The notes under the pieces: generated by a model | Told to the model about the DNA's origin: nothing | What the model saw: the letters and a program-made list of their open reading frames with translations, nothing else | The model's database searches: none | Shown here: positions 16,886 to 25,092 of the stretch, in pieces | How positions within the stretch are numbered: position 1 is the stretch's first letter | Layout of the letters: each line of letters begins with the position of its first letter | Assembly (NCBI RefSeq): GCF_013623835.1 | Contig: NZ_JABKDE010000007.1 | Coordinates: 124,001-188,000 of the forward strand | Direction of reading: 5' to 3' | Length of the DNA: 64,000 bases | From: Brevibacterium oceani | GTDB lineage: Bacteria; Actinomycetota; Actinomycetes; Actinomycetales; Brevibacteriaceae | Made by a program: the position numbers and the translations under genes

Positions 16886-18037
16886 ATGAATCCGACCGAT
16901 GTCATCAGCACCCCCTTGCCGACTCCGCAGCCGGATGTGGCCACCCGCGCCCAGGTCCTCGAGAACAGGCGTGCCAAGCGCGGTACCGCGCAGCAGGAGT
17001 TCACGAGCGACTTCAGCGCCCTGATGGCCCAGGTCAAGGAAGCCGGCCTGCTGGCCAGGCGCCCCGGATGGAACACCCTGCGCTTCAGCCTGCTGGGACT
17101 GGCCTATCTCGGCGCATTCGCGATGCTCTTCCTCATCGGCGAGAGCTGGTGGCAGATCGCCACCGCAGTCGTCTTCGGCATCCTCTTCACTCAGACTGCC
17201 TACGTCGCTCACGACGCCGCCCACCGGCAGATCTTCACCAGCGGGAAGGTCGGGGAGTGGGTTTCGACGATCATCGGGAACCTCTTCATCGGCCTCAGCT
17301 ACGGCTGGTGGCTGAAGAAGCACAATGCCCTCCACCATGCGAACCCGAACAAGGCCGGTGTCGATCCCGACATCGCACCGGGAACCCTCGTCTTCGTCGC
17401 CGAGGACGCCCGCGAACGCACCGGCGTGGCCAAATGGTTCGCCGCCCGCCAAGGCTGGGCGTTCTTCCCCCTGCTCACCCTCGCCGGTCTGCAGCTGCAC
17501 GTGCAGTCGGTCCAGGCGATTCTCCGCGGTCAGTCCTCGATCAAGCGGCGCTGGACCGAAGGCGTCCTCATCGGCATCCGTCTCCTCGGGTTCCCGCTGC
17601 TGGCGATCTGGGCCGCCGGACCCGTCATCGGTCTCGTCTTCTTCGTCGTGCAGGTGGCGGTCTTCGGTGTTCACATGGGCGGATCTTTCGCTCCGAACCA
17701 CAAAGGCCAGCCGATCGTGCCGAAAGACGTGAAGATCGACTTCCTGCGCAGGCAGACCCTGATGTCACGCAACATCTCCGGCGGTCGCCCGATGGGCTTC
17801 CTCATGGGCGGGCTGAACTACCAGATCGAACACCACCTGTTCCCGAGCATGCCGAGTGTCAACCTGCACAAGGTGCAGCCGCTCGTACGCGAATACTGCC
17901 GACAGAAGGACATCCCGTACACGGAGACGACGCTGTTCGAGTCCTACCGGATCATCGTCCGCTATCTCAACCGCGTCGGGCTCGGCCGGGCCGATCCCTT
18001 CGATTGCCCCGTCACCGCGCAGTTCCGCTCCCGCTGA
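16886..18037 (+). CDS. Membrane fatty acid desaturase
   Basis: Di-iron, membrane-bound acyl-lipid desaturase of 383 residues. The three histidine boxes are present: HDAAH (about 110), HNALHH (about 147) and QIEHHLFP (about 312). Hydrophobic segments lie between them. It introduces a double bond into membrane fatty acids using O2 and an electron-transfer partner that is not encoded here. ATG 16886 is chosen on the -10 box 7 nt upstream. It is expected to be activated by the adjacent DesK/DesR-like pair through the palindrome at 16807-16830; this is inferred from position and from the known Bacillus DesKR-des arrangement. Confidence 0.9.
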   Translation: MNPTDVISTPLPTPQPDVATRAQVLENRRAKRGTAQQEFTSDFSALMAQVKEAGLLARRPGWNTLRFSLLGLAYLGAFAMLFLIGESWWQIATAVVFGILFTQTAYVAHDAAHRQIFTSGKVGEWVSTIIGNLFIGLSYGWWLKKHNALHHANPNKAGVDPDIAPGTLVFVAEDARERTGVAKWFAARQGWAFFPLLTLAGLQLHVQSVQAILRGQSSIKRRWTEGVLIGIRLLGFPLLAIWAAGPVIGLVFFVVQVAVFGVHMGGSFAPNHKGQPIVPKDVKIDFLRRQTLMSRNISGGRPMGFLMGGLNYQIEHHLFPSMPSVNLHKVQPLVREYCRQKDIPYTETTLFESYRIIVRYLNRVGLGRADPFDCPVTAQFRSR

Positions 18038-18046
18038 TCACGGCCC

Positions 18047-18907
18047 TCAGGTGAGGTGGTCGTGGACGCCTGAGACCCACTGTGCGTAGCGTTCGGCCGA
18101 CGTCTGCACGGCGTCATGGGCACCGTTGGAGATCTGCTGACCGAAATTGCCGTACATCCGATCGAAGTCGAGATCGGAGACCGCGGAGGCGATGCGTCTG
18201 ACGACGGCGGCGGACAACGGCAGATAGTTCGGGAAACTGCGCATAAACGTCACCCAGCCGTCTCTGGGGACGGGGCCGATGGAATCGCCGCTGAGCATGA
18301 CTCCGGTGCCGTCCGCACCCGTCCACACGGCCACGGCGCTGCCGGGGAAGTGTCCTCCCGTGCGGCGGAGGCTGACCCCGGGCAGCGGGGCCGCCTCGTG
18401 GAAATAGGTCGTGATCGTCCTGTCTCGGCGCTGCACCCAGTCGACATCGGCCCGGCAGACGAACACCGGGGCGTCGTCGAAGGCGGCGCTCCATTCCAGC
18501 TGGGTGCCGAACATGTGCGGGTGACTGGCGGCGATGGCTGCGACTCCGCCGAGCTCACGGACCTGTGAGACCGCCTCGGCGTCGATGTAGGCAGGGACAT
18601 CGAAGAGCAGGTTTCCCGATTCCGTGCACGCCAGATAACAGGTCTGGCCGATTCCGAGTTTCGGCTCGATCCGCAGTGCGAAGAGCCCGGGCTCGCGTTC
18701 GTCGATGCTGAGAGCATGACCCTCGGCTTCGAGTTCTTCCCTTGTCGTCCACGCCTGACCGGAAGCCGGAACCCACTGGCGGTCGTCATCGCAGATCGGG
18801 CACAGCCGAGGTGGCGGTGTCGTCGTTTCCACTCCGCAGGTGCGGCAGATCGTCACATCGTCGAATGCCACGATGGATTCCTCCCCGGTCTCGATGTCGG
18901 AGACCAC
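18047..18907 (-). CDS. MBL-fold protein with N-terminal zinc ribbon
   Basis: Protein of 286 residues. The first ~45 residues form a CxxC...CxxC zinc ribbon (CRTC, then CPIC). The rest has a metallo-beta-lactamase-like layout: GIGQTCYLA, AASHPHMFG, RRTGGHFPGSAVAVW and MLSGDSIG. The first metal motif is SHPHMFG instead of the usual HxHxDH, so part of the metal site appears changed; hydrolase activity is uncertain. GTG 18907 follows GTGGGAG, and a TAGGGT -10 box lies 12 nt upstream of it. It is convergent with the desaturase, 9 nt away. Its substrate is unknown. Confidence 0.78.
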   Translation of the reverse strand: MVSDIETGEESIVAFDDVTICRTCGVETTTPPPRLCPICDDDRQWVPASGQAWTTREELEAEGHALSIDEREPGLFALRIEPKLGIGQTCYLACTESGNLLFDVPAYIDAEAVSQVRELGGVAAIAASHPHMFGTQLEWSAAFDDAPVFVCRADVDWVQRRDRTITTYFHEAAPLPGVSLRRTGGHFPGSAVAVWTGADGTGVMLSGDSIGPVPRDGWVTFMRSFPNYLPLSAAVVRRIASAVSDLDFDRMYGNFGQQISNGAHDAVQTSAERYAQWVSGVHDHLT

Positions 18908-18995
18908 TGACTCCCACCGACCCTAGTCTTCGTGAGAGACGATGACCAGGGGCGATGGGAGTCAGTTGGGAATAGTGCGCCGGGTGGGGGAGTGC

Positions 18996-20255
18996 TCAGT
19001 GCGCGGCTGCTCGCGTCTTCCGGTGGGCCAGGACATGGCCGATGAGGATGAGTGCGATGCCGAGGACGAACCAGCCGATGAGCACCCACCACTGGGTGGC
19101 CATCGCAGCATCCGGGAAGTACGAGAGGTCACGCAGGAGCGTTCCGGCCGCGCCGGGTACGAAGAACTGACCGATGTCTCCCCACGACCCGACGAGGAAC
19201 TCCTTCGGCTGCTGCAGGGAGGAGATCGGATTGCCGATGAACATCGTGAGGATCGCGCCGATGGCGATGCCGCCCGGCCCCATCAGCGAGACGAATCCGT
19301 TGATGAGCGCCGCCGTCGAGGCGACCGCGAGACCGGCAGCGAGGACGTTGAGACCGAAGTTGCCCTGGAGGATGCCGAACCAGGATTGGAGGATGAGTGT
19401 GAGAGCCAGACCGCCGACAGCCCCGTAGACGACCACGGCGACCGCTCGCATCCGGCGGGAGTGAACGAGCATGCTGGTGAGCACACCGCCGATGATACCG
19501 CCGATGGTCAGAGGGAGCCCGGCGATCGCCAGCCCCGCACCGGTCGAGTCGTCATCGGAGAGGGGAACGACGTCGGTGACCTTGATCTGCGGCACCTCCG
19601 TGGCCGAGGCGTCCTGTCCGGCCCCGGCGGCCGACGAGTCCTGTTCTGCTCCCGGCTGGCCGGGTTGGCCGGCACCGGGGGCCTGCGAGGCGGCTTTCAG
19701 CGCCCCCTGAAGCTTTTCGAGTCCGTCCTGCATGCCCGAGATCGCCTGCTTGTCGATCTGCTGCTGCATCTGCGCGGCCATGGCTCGCAGCTGCTGGTCC
19801 ACCGCGGGCGAGGCGGCCGAGGACACGAGGATCTCGGGTTCGTCGCCGAGGACCAGTGCTCCGTAGACATCACGGTGTTTGATCATGTCCACGGCATCGG
19901 CTCGAGAATCGGCGTCCTTGAGGTCGAGCATGCCCTCAGGTGCATTGTCGACGACCTGATCGATCTGCTTCTCATCGCCGATGGCCGCGATGGGCAGGTC
20001 CTTCGGTTCGGCCGTCACGGTCGGCCAACTGAACGCGAGCAGGATGGCACTGACGATCGCGGCGGCGAAGACGGCGATGCCGATGGCACGGCCGACGCTG
20101 TGCCGCGGCAGTTTGCCCTCAGGCGGTGCCGCAGGATCTCCGGAACCCTGCGACGAAGCGGAATTCTCTGTCGCGGCCGGTCGAGTGCCTGCGCCCGTCG
20201 GAGCTGCCTCCGGGCTCGCGCCCTTTGTCGAGCTGCTGAGAATCCTCGTGCTCAT
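18996..20255 (-). CDS. YhgE/Pip-like (ABC-2-like) membrane protein
   Basis: Membrane protein of 419 residues. A Ser/Ala-rich N-terminal tail precedes TM1 (about 58-80), then a large extracytoplasmic domain containing EPKDLPIAAIGDEKQ and MAAQMQQQIDKQAI, then five C-terminal helices from about residue 220. This is the YhgE/Pip or DUF3533 topology related to ABC-2 permeases, but no ATPase is encoded nearby. It is homologous to each half of the duplicated protein at 21803-24238. A Gly/Gln/Ala-rich linker lies around 190-215. ATG 20255 is preferred because two TetR-type operators sit just upstream of it. It is probably an efflux or envelope protein controlled by the divergent TetR gene. Confidence 0.72.
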   Translation of the reverse strand: MSTRILSSSTKGASPEAAPTGAGTRPAATENSASSQGSGDPAAPPEGKLPRHSVGRAIGIAVFAAAIVSAILLAFSWPTVTAEPKDLPIAAIGDEKQIDQVVDNAPEGMLDLKDADSRADAVDMIKHRDVYGALVLGDEPEILVSSAASPAVDQQLRAMAAQMQQQIDKQAISGMQDGLEKLQGALKAASQAPGAGQPGQPGAEQDSSAAGAGQDASATEVPQIKVTDVVPLSDDDSTGAGLAIAGLPLTIGGIIGGVLTSMLVHSRRMRAVAVVVYGAVGGLALTLILQSWFGILQGNFGLNVLAAGLAVASTAALINGFVSLMGPGGIAIGAILTMFIGNPISSLQQPKEFLVGSWGDIGQFFVPGAAGTLLRDLSYFPDAAMATQWWVLIGWFVLGIALILIGHVLAHRKTRAAAH

Positions 20256-20273
20256 GTCTGTCCAATCTTCGAA

Positions 20274-20291
20274 AACGAATGCTCGTTCATT
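20274..20291. promoter_or_regulatory. TetR-type operator 1
   Basis: AACGAATGCTCGTTCATT fits the symmetric pattern AAYGAAYG-NN-CRTTCRTT exactly. It lies in the divergent gap between the YhgE/Pip-like gene and its TetR regulator. Confidence 0.65.
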
Positions 20292-20315
20292 ATGAAACCA
20301 TGAAGTAGGGTATAT

Positions 20316-20333
20316 CAAGAATGTTCATTCGTT
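20316..20333. promoter_or_regulatory. TetR-type operator 2
   Basis: CAAGAATGTTCATTCGTT shares the half-site CATTCGTT with operator 1 (there on the other strand). The centres of the two sites are 42 bp apart, four helical turns, so both face the same side of the helix. The site is just upstream of the TetR start codon. Confidence 0.6.
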
Positions 20334-20346
20334 TTATGGGGGAGAT

Positions 20347-20949
20347 GTGCCGAAGGTCACCGAAGAGCACAGGCAGACGATGCGTCGCAGGATTCAGGAC
20401 GCCGCACTGGCCTGCTTCGCCCGCAGGGGATTCGCCGGCGCGTCGATGGCCGAGATCGTCAAGGAGGCCGGGCTGTCGGCCGGTGCCGTCTACGTCTACT
20501 ACGCCTCCAAGGGCGATCTGATGATCGATGTCGCCCGCAGAGTGATGGAGCCTCGCATCGCGGTGCTGCAGACGGCGCAGTCGGAAAGCGAGGTGACGGA
20601 GCCTCAGGTGGTGTTCGTCGAACTCCTCGACTCTCTGCTCGTCGACAACCCGTTCTCCTCGGTTCTGGTGCAGGTCTGGGGCGAGGCGTCGTATGACGGG
20701 GAGTTCGCGCGATTCGCCGGCACGATCTTCGAAGCGCTGCTCGAGCAATTCACCATGTACCTGACCGCCTATCTGCACGAGCAGCGGGGAACGGAGACCG
20801 AATCGGCACGGGCGCAGGCTGCTGCCCTGGCACCGGCGATTCTCGCCATGCTCCAAGGAGCCGTCGTCCAGGCGACGGTCTTCGGGGACTCCTCACGGCA
20901 GCGCGTCCGGGCAGGTATGGAAGAGATGCTCTCCCGTCTCGCGCTCTGA
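20347..20949 (+). CDS. TetR/AcrR-family regulator
   Basis: Repressor of 200 residues. The N-terminal helix-turn-helix runs AALACFARRGFAGASMAEIV then AGLSAGAVYVYYASKGDLM (about residues 17-55), followed by an all-helical ligand-binding domain. GTG 20347 has GGGGGAG just before it. It is divergent from the YhgE/Pip-like gene, with two operators in the 91-nt gap, so it very probably represses that gene and itself. The ligand is unknown; an amphipathic or drug-like compound would fit the family. Confidence 0.9.
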   Translation: MPKVTEEHRQTMRRRIQDAALACFARRGFAGASMAEIVKEAGLSAGAVYVYYASKGDLMIDVARRVMEPRIAVLQTAQSESEVTEPQVVFVELLDSLLVDNPFSSVLVQVWGEASYDGEFARFAGTIFEALLEQFTMYLTAYLHEQRGTETESARAQAAALAPAILAMLQGAVVQATVFGDSSRQRVRAGMEEMLSRLAL

Positions 20950-20968
20950 TGCCGCTGCGGCGAGTCGG

Positions 20969-21706
20969 TCAGACCGAGTCCCCGTCGTCGTCGAAGGAAT
21001 GAATGCGGTCCTCGCGCATGCTCACCGTGCCGACTCCGGGCAGATCCATGAGTGGTGCGACGAGGAGGTCGAGCGGACGCTTGCCCTCGAACTTCACGTC
21101 GATCTGAACCATGCGTGTGCCGTCGTCGTCATCGAACCGCCGGGAGTCGACGATGGAATTCGAGAACCCCATGCGGCTGGCCAGCGCGAGGATGTCTCGC
21201 AGCACCCCGGACCCGTCCTGGTAGGCGATGCGCAGCAGTTTGCGATGGTCGCTGTTGGGGATCCTGCGGATCAGCGGGGCGACGACGAAGAGCGTGAACA
21301 GGTGGAGGGCAGTGAGGATGGTCGCCAGCGAGAGCATGCCCGCACCACAGGCCATGCCGACCGCGGCGGTGACCCAGATCGTTGCGGCCGTGGTCAGTCC
21401 GCGGACCATATTGCGGCCCTTGAAGATGACTCCGGCACCGAGGAAGCCGATGCCCGAGACGATCTGCGCAGCGATCCGCGAGGGGTCGAGGCGGACGTCG
21501 CTGTCGAGGACGCCTGCGAATCCGTACGCCGAGACCAGGGTGAACGCGCAGGTGCCGATTCCCACGAGCACGTGTGTGCGATAGCCCGCTGCCTTCTGCC
21601 GGAACTGGCGTTCGAAGCCGATGAGCGAACAGAGCACGAAGCTGGCCAGCAGCAGACCGGCCTCGATGAGGCCGGTCGTGCTGAAGAAGTCGATCTGTGA
21701 ACCCAT
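20969..21706 (-). CDS. mgtC: MgtC/SapB-family membrane protein
   Basis: Protein of 245 residues: an N-terminal MgtC membrane domain with about five helices (residues 8-145) including the signature GFLGAGVIFKGRNMVRGLTT, and a C-terminal cytoplasmic ACT-like domain (about 160-235). MgtC proteins modulate F1Fo-ATPase activity and help growth under low Mg2+ or acid stress; some related proteins are Mg2+ transporters. ATG 21706 is preferred, with GAAGAG about 6 nt upstream. It lies between the two YhgE/Pip-TetR modules, with the first palindromic repeat only 17 nt upstream of the start. Confidence 0.85.
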   Translation of the reverse strand: MGSQIDFFSTTGLIEAGLLLASFVLCSLIGFERQFRQKAAGYRTHVLVGIGTCAFTLVSAYGFAGVLDSDVRLDPSRIAAQIVSGIGFLGAGVIFKGRNMVRGLTTAATIWVTAAVGMACGAGMLSLATILTALHLFTLFVVAPLIRRIPNSDHRKLLRIAYQDGSGVLRDILALASRMGFSNSIVDSRRFDDDDGTRMVQIDVKFEGKRPLDLLVAPLMDLPGVGTVSMREDRIHSFDDDGDSV

Positions 21707-21723
21707 AGTGCTCTTCACACTAG

Positions 21724-21797
21724 CCCCATTTGCTGCCTGACGGCGGCCCAGCAACCTCGCGCGAGGTTGCAGAGCCGCCGTCAGGTAGCAAATGGGG
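21724..21797. repeat. Palindromic repeat element, copy 1
   Basis: A 74-bp near-perfect palindrome from CCCCATTTGC to GCAAATGGGG, centre ACCTCGC|GCGAGGT. The arms differ at about four positions. It shares the core CTGACGGCGGC...CAGCAACCT (or close variants) with copies at 25021 and 42096. It begins 5 nt past the stop of the duplicated membrane protein gene. Confidence 0.92.
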
Positions 21798-21802
21798 TGG
21801 GG

Positions 21803-24238
21803 TCAGACGGTGGAAGGGATCGGGGTGTGGTGGTCATCCCGACTGCTGTCATCCTCCGGTCTGCTGCGTGAGATCCCATCGCCGGCGGTCGGGGCTCTGC
21901 GTGGTTCGAGCGAGTACGACGTCGAGTCCGACCCGTCTGCTGCCGCTGGCTGATCGGCTTCGTCAGTGTCCTCGACGATCGTGCTCTGCACGGTCTGGGT
22001 CTCCTGGGGAGCATCGAGGGCCTTCGTCTGCTTGCGCAGCTGCTTCCTGCGTTCGCGTTCCCTCTCGAGGTGGAGATTGCCGAAGTCGTGCTCGGTGCGC
22101 GGCGGCCGGATGCCGTCGATGAGGAAGACCAAGGCCAGGGAGACGAGCCCCCACAGCCCGAGGACCTGAAGATGCTCGGCGACGACATCGCCGTCGAAGT
22201 AGATGATCGACCGGATCGTCTCCACCGCGGCGGCCATCGGCAGCCAGTCGTGCAGGGTCGAGAAGAACGACGGAACCATGTATTCCGAGATCGCTCCGTT
22301 CGAGGCAGGCACTCCGGCGAACATAAGAGTGCCGATGACGGGAATGATCGCAAACATCCCGATGAGTCTCTCGAAGACCATCGCGAACATCGAGATGCAC
22401 GCAATCGCGATGATGCCTGCACCCCATAGGGCCGCGAAGTGCCCCTCGACGGCGCCGGTGATCGGTCCGGCGATGAGTGCGACGACCAGCGACATGAACG
22501 GCGCATAGACGGTGAGCAGGGGCAGCATCCGCTTGAGCGGTCGGCTCCACGGGTTCGCATTCGCACCCACGATGACGACCATGAATCCGGCGAGGATCCA
22601 GCCCATGGCGACGTACATGACGACCACGCCGTTCTTGTCCCGGTCGGGCAGCGGGGCGATGTCGTCGACGTCGAGATCCATATCCTGCGCCGAGGCGACC
22701 TGCTCGAAGATCTGATTGACGACCCGATAGGAGGCGTTGTTGGCCGCCTGATTCGCGATGAGCCCGAACTCGGGGTTCTTCTCGGTGGGCAGGACGAGTG
22801 CGGCGACCTCATCGCGGTCGTGGACGAGCGCACGAGCCTCGTCTTCGTCATCGGAGGCGGTGAAGTCGAACATGCCGTCCATCTGCTTGTCGAGATCGGC
22901 GATCGTGTCCTTCGCCTGCTCGGTCGAAGAGCCGACGACGACCACGGGCATGTCCTTCGGCGCCGGAGAGTGCATGGCGCCGAGCATGAACGAGATCATC
23001 ATCGTCACCATTCCCAGCGGGAAGATCACCAGCGAGACGTAGCGGAGGACCTTCGAATCCGGACGTCGGCCTCCGTGGATGGAAGGTATGTTCACGTCCA
23101 GCGGTGCCGGATCGGGATTGCGCCTGTGCGAGATGGTGTCGTAGAGCTTCGTGAGCAGGAGACCGACGACGGCGCCGATGGCGAGGACGAGCAGATGTTC
23201 GGTGACTCCGCGACCGCCGAAGTAGAGCACCGAGCGCAGGGATTCGCCGATCGCCGGCATCGGCAGGAATTCGTGGGTGAACCGGAAGAATCTCGGCATC
23301 GTGGTCACGGGCATCGCCATGTTCGACGATGGCATGCCGAGGACCATGAGGAAGAGGATTCCGACGATCACGCCCATCGCCCCGACGAGGCGGGTGATGA
23401 AGAGCTGGACGGCGGCGATGGCGAACACGCCGAGCCAGGCGATGCCGAGCACAGCGACGGTGTCCTCGACGTCGACGACGTCGAGGATCGGGCAGGCCAC
23501 CGTCCACACGAGGCCCGCGATGACGGCTGCCCAGGTGCCGATGATGGGAACGATCCGTTTGAATTTCAGCAGCTCAGGGGAGTTCGATCGCAGCACGCTG
23601 AAGGGCAGGTAGCCGGCCATGACGATCGCCGTCATGAGGAACATCGCGGCCATGCCGGTCGGATCGTTGCCCGGCAGCGGTGCGAGATCGTCGGTCTCGA
23701 CATCGAGGCCCTCCTCCTGGAGTACCGGCATGACGAGGCCGGTCACGGTCGTCGCCTGTTGCGCTCCGGCCCCGCCGGCGGTGTACAGGGTCGCCTGTCG
23801 ACCCTCGACGACGACCGCCGCCGAGGCTTTTCGATCGATGACCAGCTCACGCGCGGTGTGTGCGTCGTCGACCTGGTCGACATCGAGGGCGTCGGGCTCG
23901 GCGCCGTTGAGCGCGTAGGCGAGATCCGACGACGCCGACGAGGAGCCCGCAACGGCGATGGGGATGTCCTTGGGTGTGGGGGAGTGCATGGTGCCGAGGT
24001 AGCTCGTGATCATCATGCCCACGAAGATGAGCGGCATGACGAAGATCGCGACAGTGCGTCCGATCATTTCGGCTTTCGCGCGCTTGGCTGCGGCCTCACC
24101 GCTGTCTGCGGACTCACCGGCTGTGTCTGCCGTCGAGGATGCTTCGCGTGAGTGGGGTTCGGCACTGCGGAACCCCTGCGAGCTCTGGTGGTCGAACTCG
24201 CGGGCCTCTCTCCTGGTCTGCGGCGGTCGGTCCGGCAT
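21803..24238 (-). CDS. Internally duplicated YhgE/Pip-like membrane protein
   Basis: Protein of 811 residues made of two homologous halves. Each half has one N-terminal helix, an extracytoplasmic domain opened by a near-identical segment (GTMHSPTPKDIPIAVAGSS at about 78-96, GAMHSPAPKDMPVVVVGSS at about 427-445), then five helices. Both halves also share LAPLPGNDPTG / IAPLPDRDKNG and a helix-rich ending with ESLRSVLYF / ETIRSIIYF. The duplication matches the single-unit protein at 18996-20255. N- and C-terminal tails are charged and disordered. ATG 24238 has AAGGAG 7 nt upstream. It is probably a stand-alone exporter or envelope scaffold under control of the divergent TetR. No ATPase partner is visible. 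Confidence 0.75.
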   Translation of the reverse strand: MPDRPPQTRREAREFDHQSSQGFRSAEPHSREASSTADTAGESADSGEAAAKRAKAEMIGRTVAIFVMPLIFVGMMITSYLGTMHSPTPKDIPIAVAGSSSASSDLAYALNGAEPDALDVDQVDDAHTARELVIDRKASAAVVVEGRQATLYTAGGAGAQQATTVTGLVMPVLQEEGLDVETDDLAPLPGNDPTGMAAMFLMTAIVMAGYLPFSVLRSNSPELLKFKRIVPIIGTWAAVIAGLVWTVACPILDVVDVEDTVAVLGIAWLGVFAIAAVQLFITRLVGAMGVIVGILFLMVLGMPSSNMAMPVTTMPRFFRFTHEFLPMPAIGESLRSVLYFGGRGVTEHLLVLAIGAVVGLLLTKLYDTISHRRNPDPAPLDVNIPSIHGGRRPDSKVLRYVSLVIFPLGMVTMMISFMLGAMHSPAPKDMPVVVVGSSTEQAKDTIADLDKQMDGMFDFTASDDEDEARALVHDRDEVAALVLPTEKNPEFGLIANQAANNASYRVVNQIFEQVASAQDMDLDVDDIAPLPDRDKNGVVVMYVAMGWILAGFMVVIVGANANPWSRPLKRMLPLLTVYAPFMSLVVALIAGPITGAVEGHFAALWGAGIIAIACISMFAMVFERLIGMFAIIPVIGTLMFAGVPASNGAISEYMVPSFFSTLHDWLPMAAAVETIRSIIYFDGDVVAEHLQVLGLWGLVSLALVFLIDGIRPPRTEHDFGNLHLERERERRKQLRKQTKALDAPQETQTVQSTIVEDTDEADQPAAADGSDSTSYSLEPRRAPTAGDGISRSRPEDDSSRDDHHTPIPSTV

Positions 24239-24299
24239 TGTCTGCTCCTTGCGGGTGGAAGGACTGTGATCCCCGTCGACCACCATGTGCTCATCCAGA

Positions 24300-24317
24300 T
24301 TAAGACACGTGGCTTAA
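24300..24317. promoter_or_regulatory. TetR-type operator between divergent genes
   Basis: TTAAGACACGTGGCTTAA is an 18-bp palindrome with one mismatched pair. It overlaps a likely -10 element (TAAAAT, 24315-24320) of the TetR gene. Repression of both directions from this site is expected. Confidence 0.6.
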
Positions 24318-24353
24318 AATTGTGAAATCGAGAACGAGTGGAAAGATGAAGGA

Positions 24354-25010
24354 ATGGGAACTCAGACCGACCGAGCCCGAGAGGCACTGCTCGATGCCGC
24401 CGAAGAGCTCTTCGCCCGACACGGGATCGATGCGGTGTCGAACCGGCGGATCGTCGAATACGCCGGGGCCGCCAATCACTCGGCGATCGCCTACCACTTC
24501 GGCGGGCGTGATGGGCTGTTGCGCGCGCTCGTGATGCGGCATCAGGACGAGATGTCCCGGCGCAGGGACGAGCTGATATCGCAGTTGTCCGATGCGCCGA
24601 GCATCCACGAACTCATCACCTGCCGACTGCGCCCGCTCATCGAGCTGCTCGACAGCCTCCCGCGGCCGAGCTGGCGCGCTCAGTTCATCTCACAGATATC
24701 CGCGGTGCCTTCGGCCGTTGAAGTGGCCAAGGACGTGATCGGAGGGACGGATGTGCCCGAGGATCTGCGCTTCATCAACGGTGCGGTCGAGGGCATTCCC
24801 GAGGGGGTCCTGCGCGGGCGAGCCTACCTGCTGGGCTCCATGGTCGTCGGCGTCTGCGCCGATCAGGAGGCGAGGATGAACGAGGATGCGAACAAGGGCA
24901 GCTGGGAGCAGGTCGGACGGTTCCTCATCGATGCGGCCGCCGGGATGCTCGCCGCGCCCGTGACCGATCCTGACGGGGCGGTGCGGTACCCGAACGTGCC
25001 CCTTCTCTGA
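24354..25010 (+). CDS. TetR/AcrR-family regulator
   Basis: Regulator of 218 residues. The helix-turn-helix includes ALLDAAEELFARHGIDAVSN and AANHSAIAYHFGGRDGLLRA (about 12-58), followed by a helical effector domain that differs from the regulator at 20347. ATG 24354 is preceded by GAAGGA. It is divergent from the duplicated YhgE/Pip-like gene, with a palindromic operator between them. The second palindromic repeat begins 11 nt after its stop. Confidence 0.9.
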   Translation: MGTQTDRAREALLDAAEELFARHGIDAVSNRRIVEYAGAANHSAIAYHFGGRDGLLRALVMRHQDEMSRRRDELISQLSDAPSIHELITCRLRPLIELLDSLPRPSWRAQFISQISAVPSAVEVAKDVIGGTDVPEDLRFINGAVEGIPEGVLRGRAYLLGSMVVGVCADQEARMNEDANKGSWEQVGRFLIDAAAGMLAAPVTDPDGAVRYPNVPLL

Positions 25011-25020
25011 CCCGCATACC

Positions 25021-25092
25021 CCCAATTGCTACCCGACGGCGGCCCAGCAACCTGGCGCAAGGTTGCTGGGCCGCCGTCGGGTAGCAATTGGG
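25021..25092. repeat. Palindromic repeat element, copy 2
   Basis: A perfect inverted repeat: 33-bp arms (25021-25053 and 25060-25092) around the 6-nt loop GGCGCA. The ends are CCCAATTGCT and AGCAATTGGG. It fills the gap between two convergent genes, 11 nt after the TetR stop and directly against the stop of the DsbA-like gene. Confidence 0.95.

Noticed and set aside
22439..24151. 570-codon plus-strand open frame opposite the duplicated membrane protein
   Set aside because: Its translation is His/Asp/Arg-rich low complexity, typical of antisense reading of a membrane protein gene; the minus-strand gene has a good ribosome site and helices.
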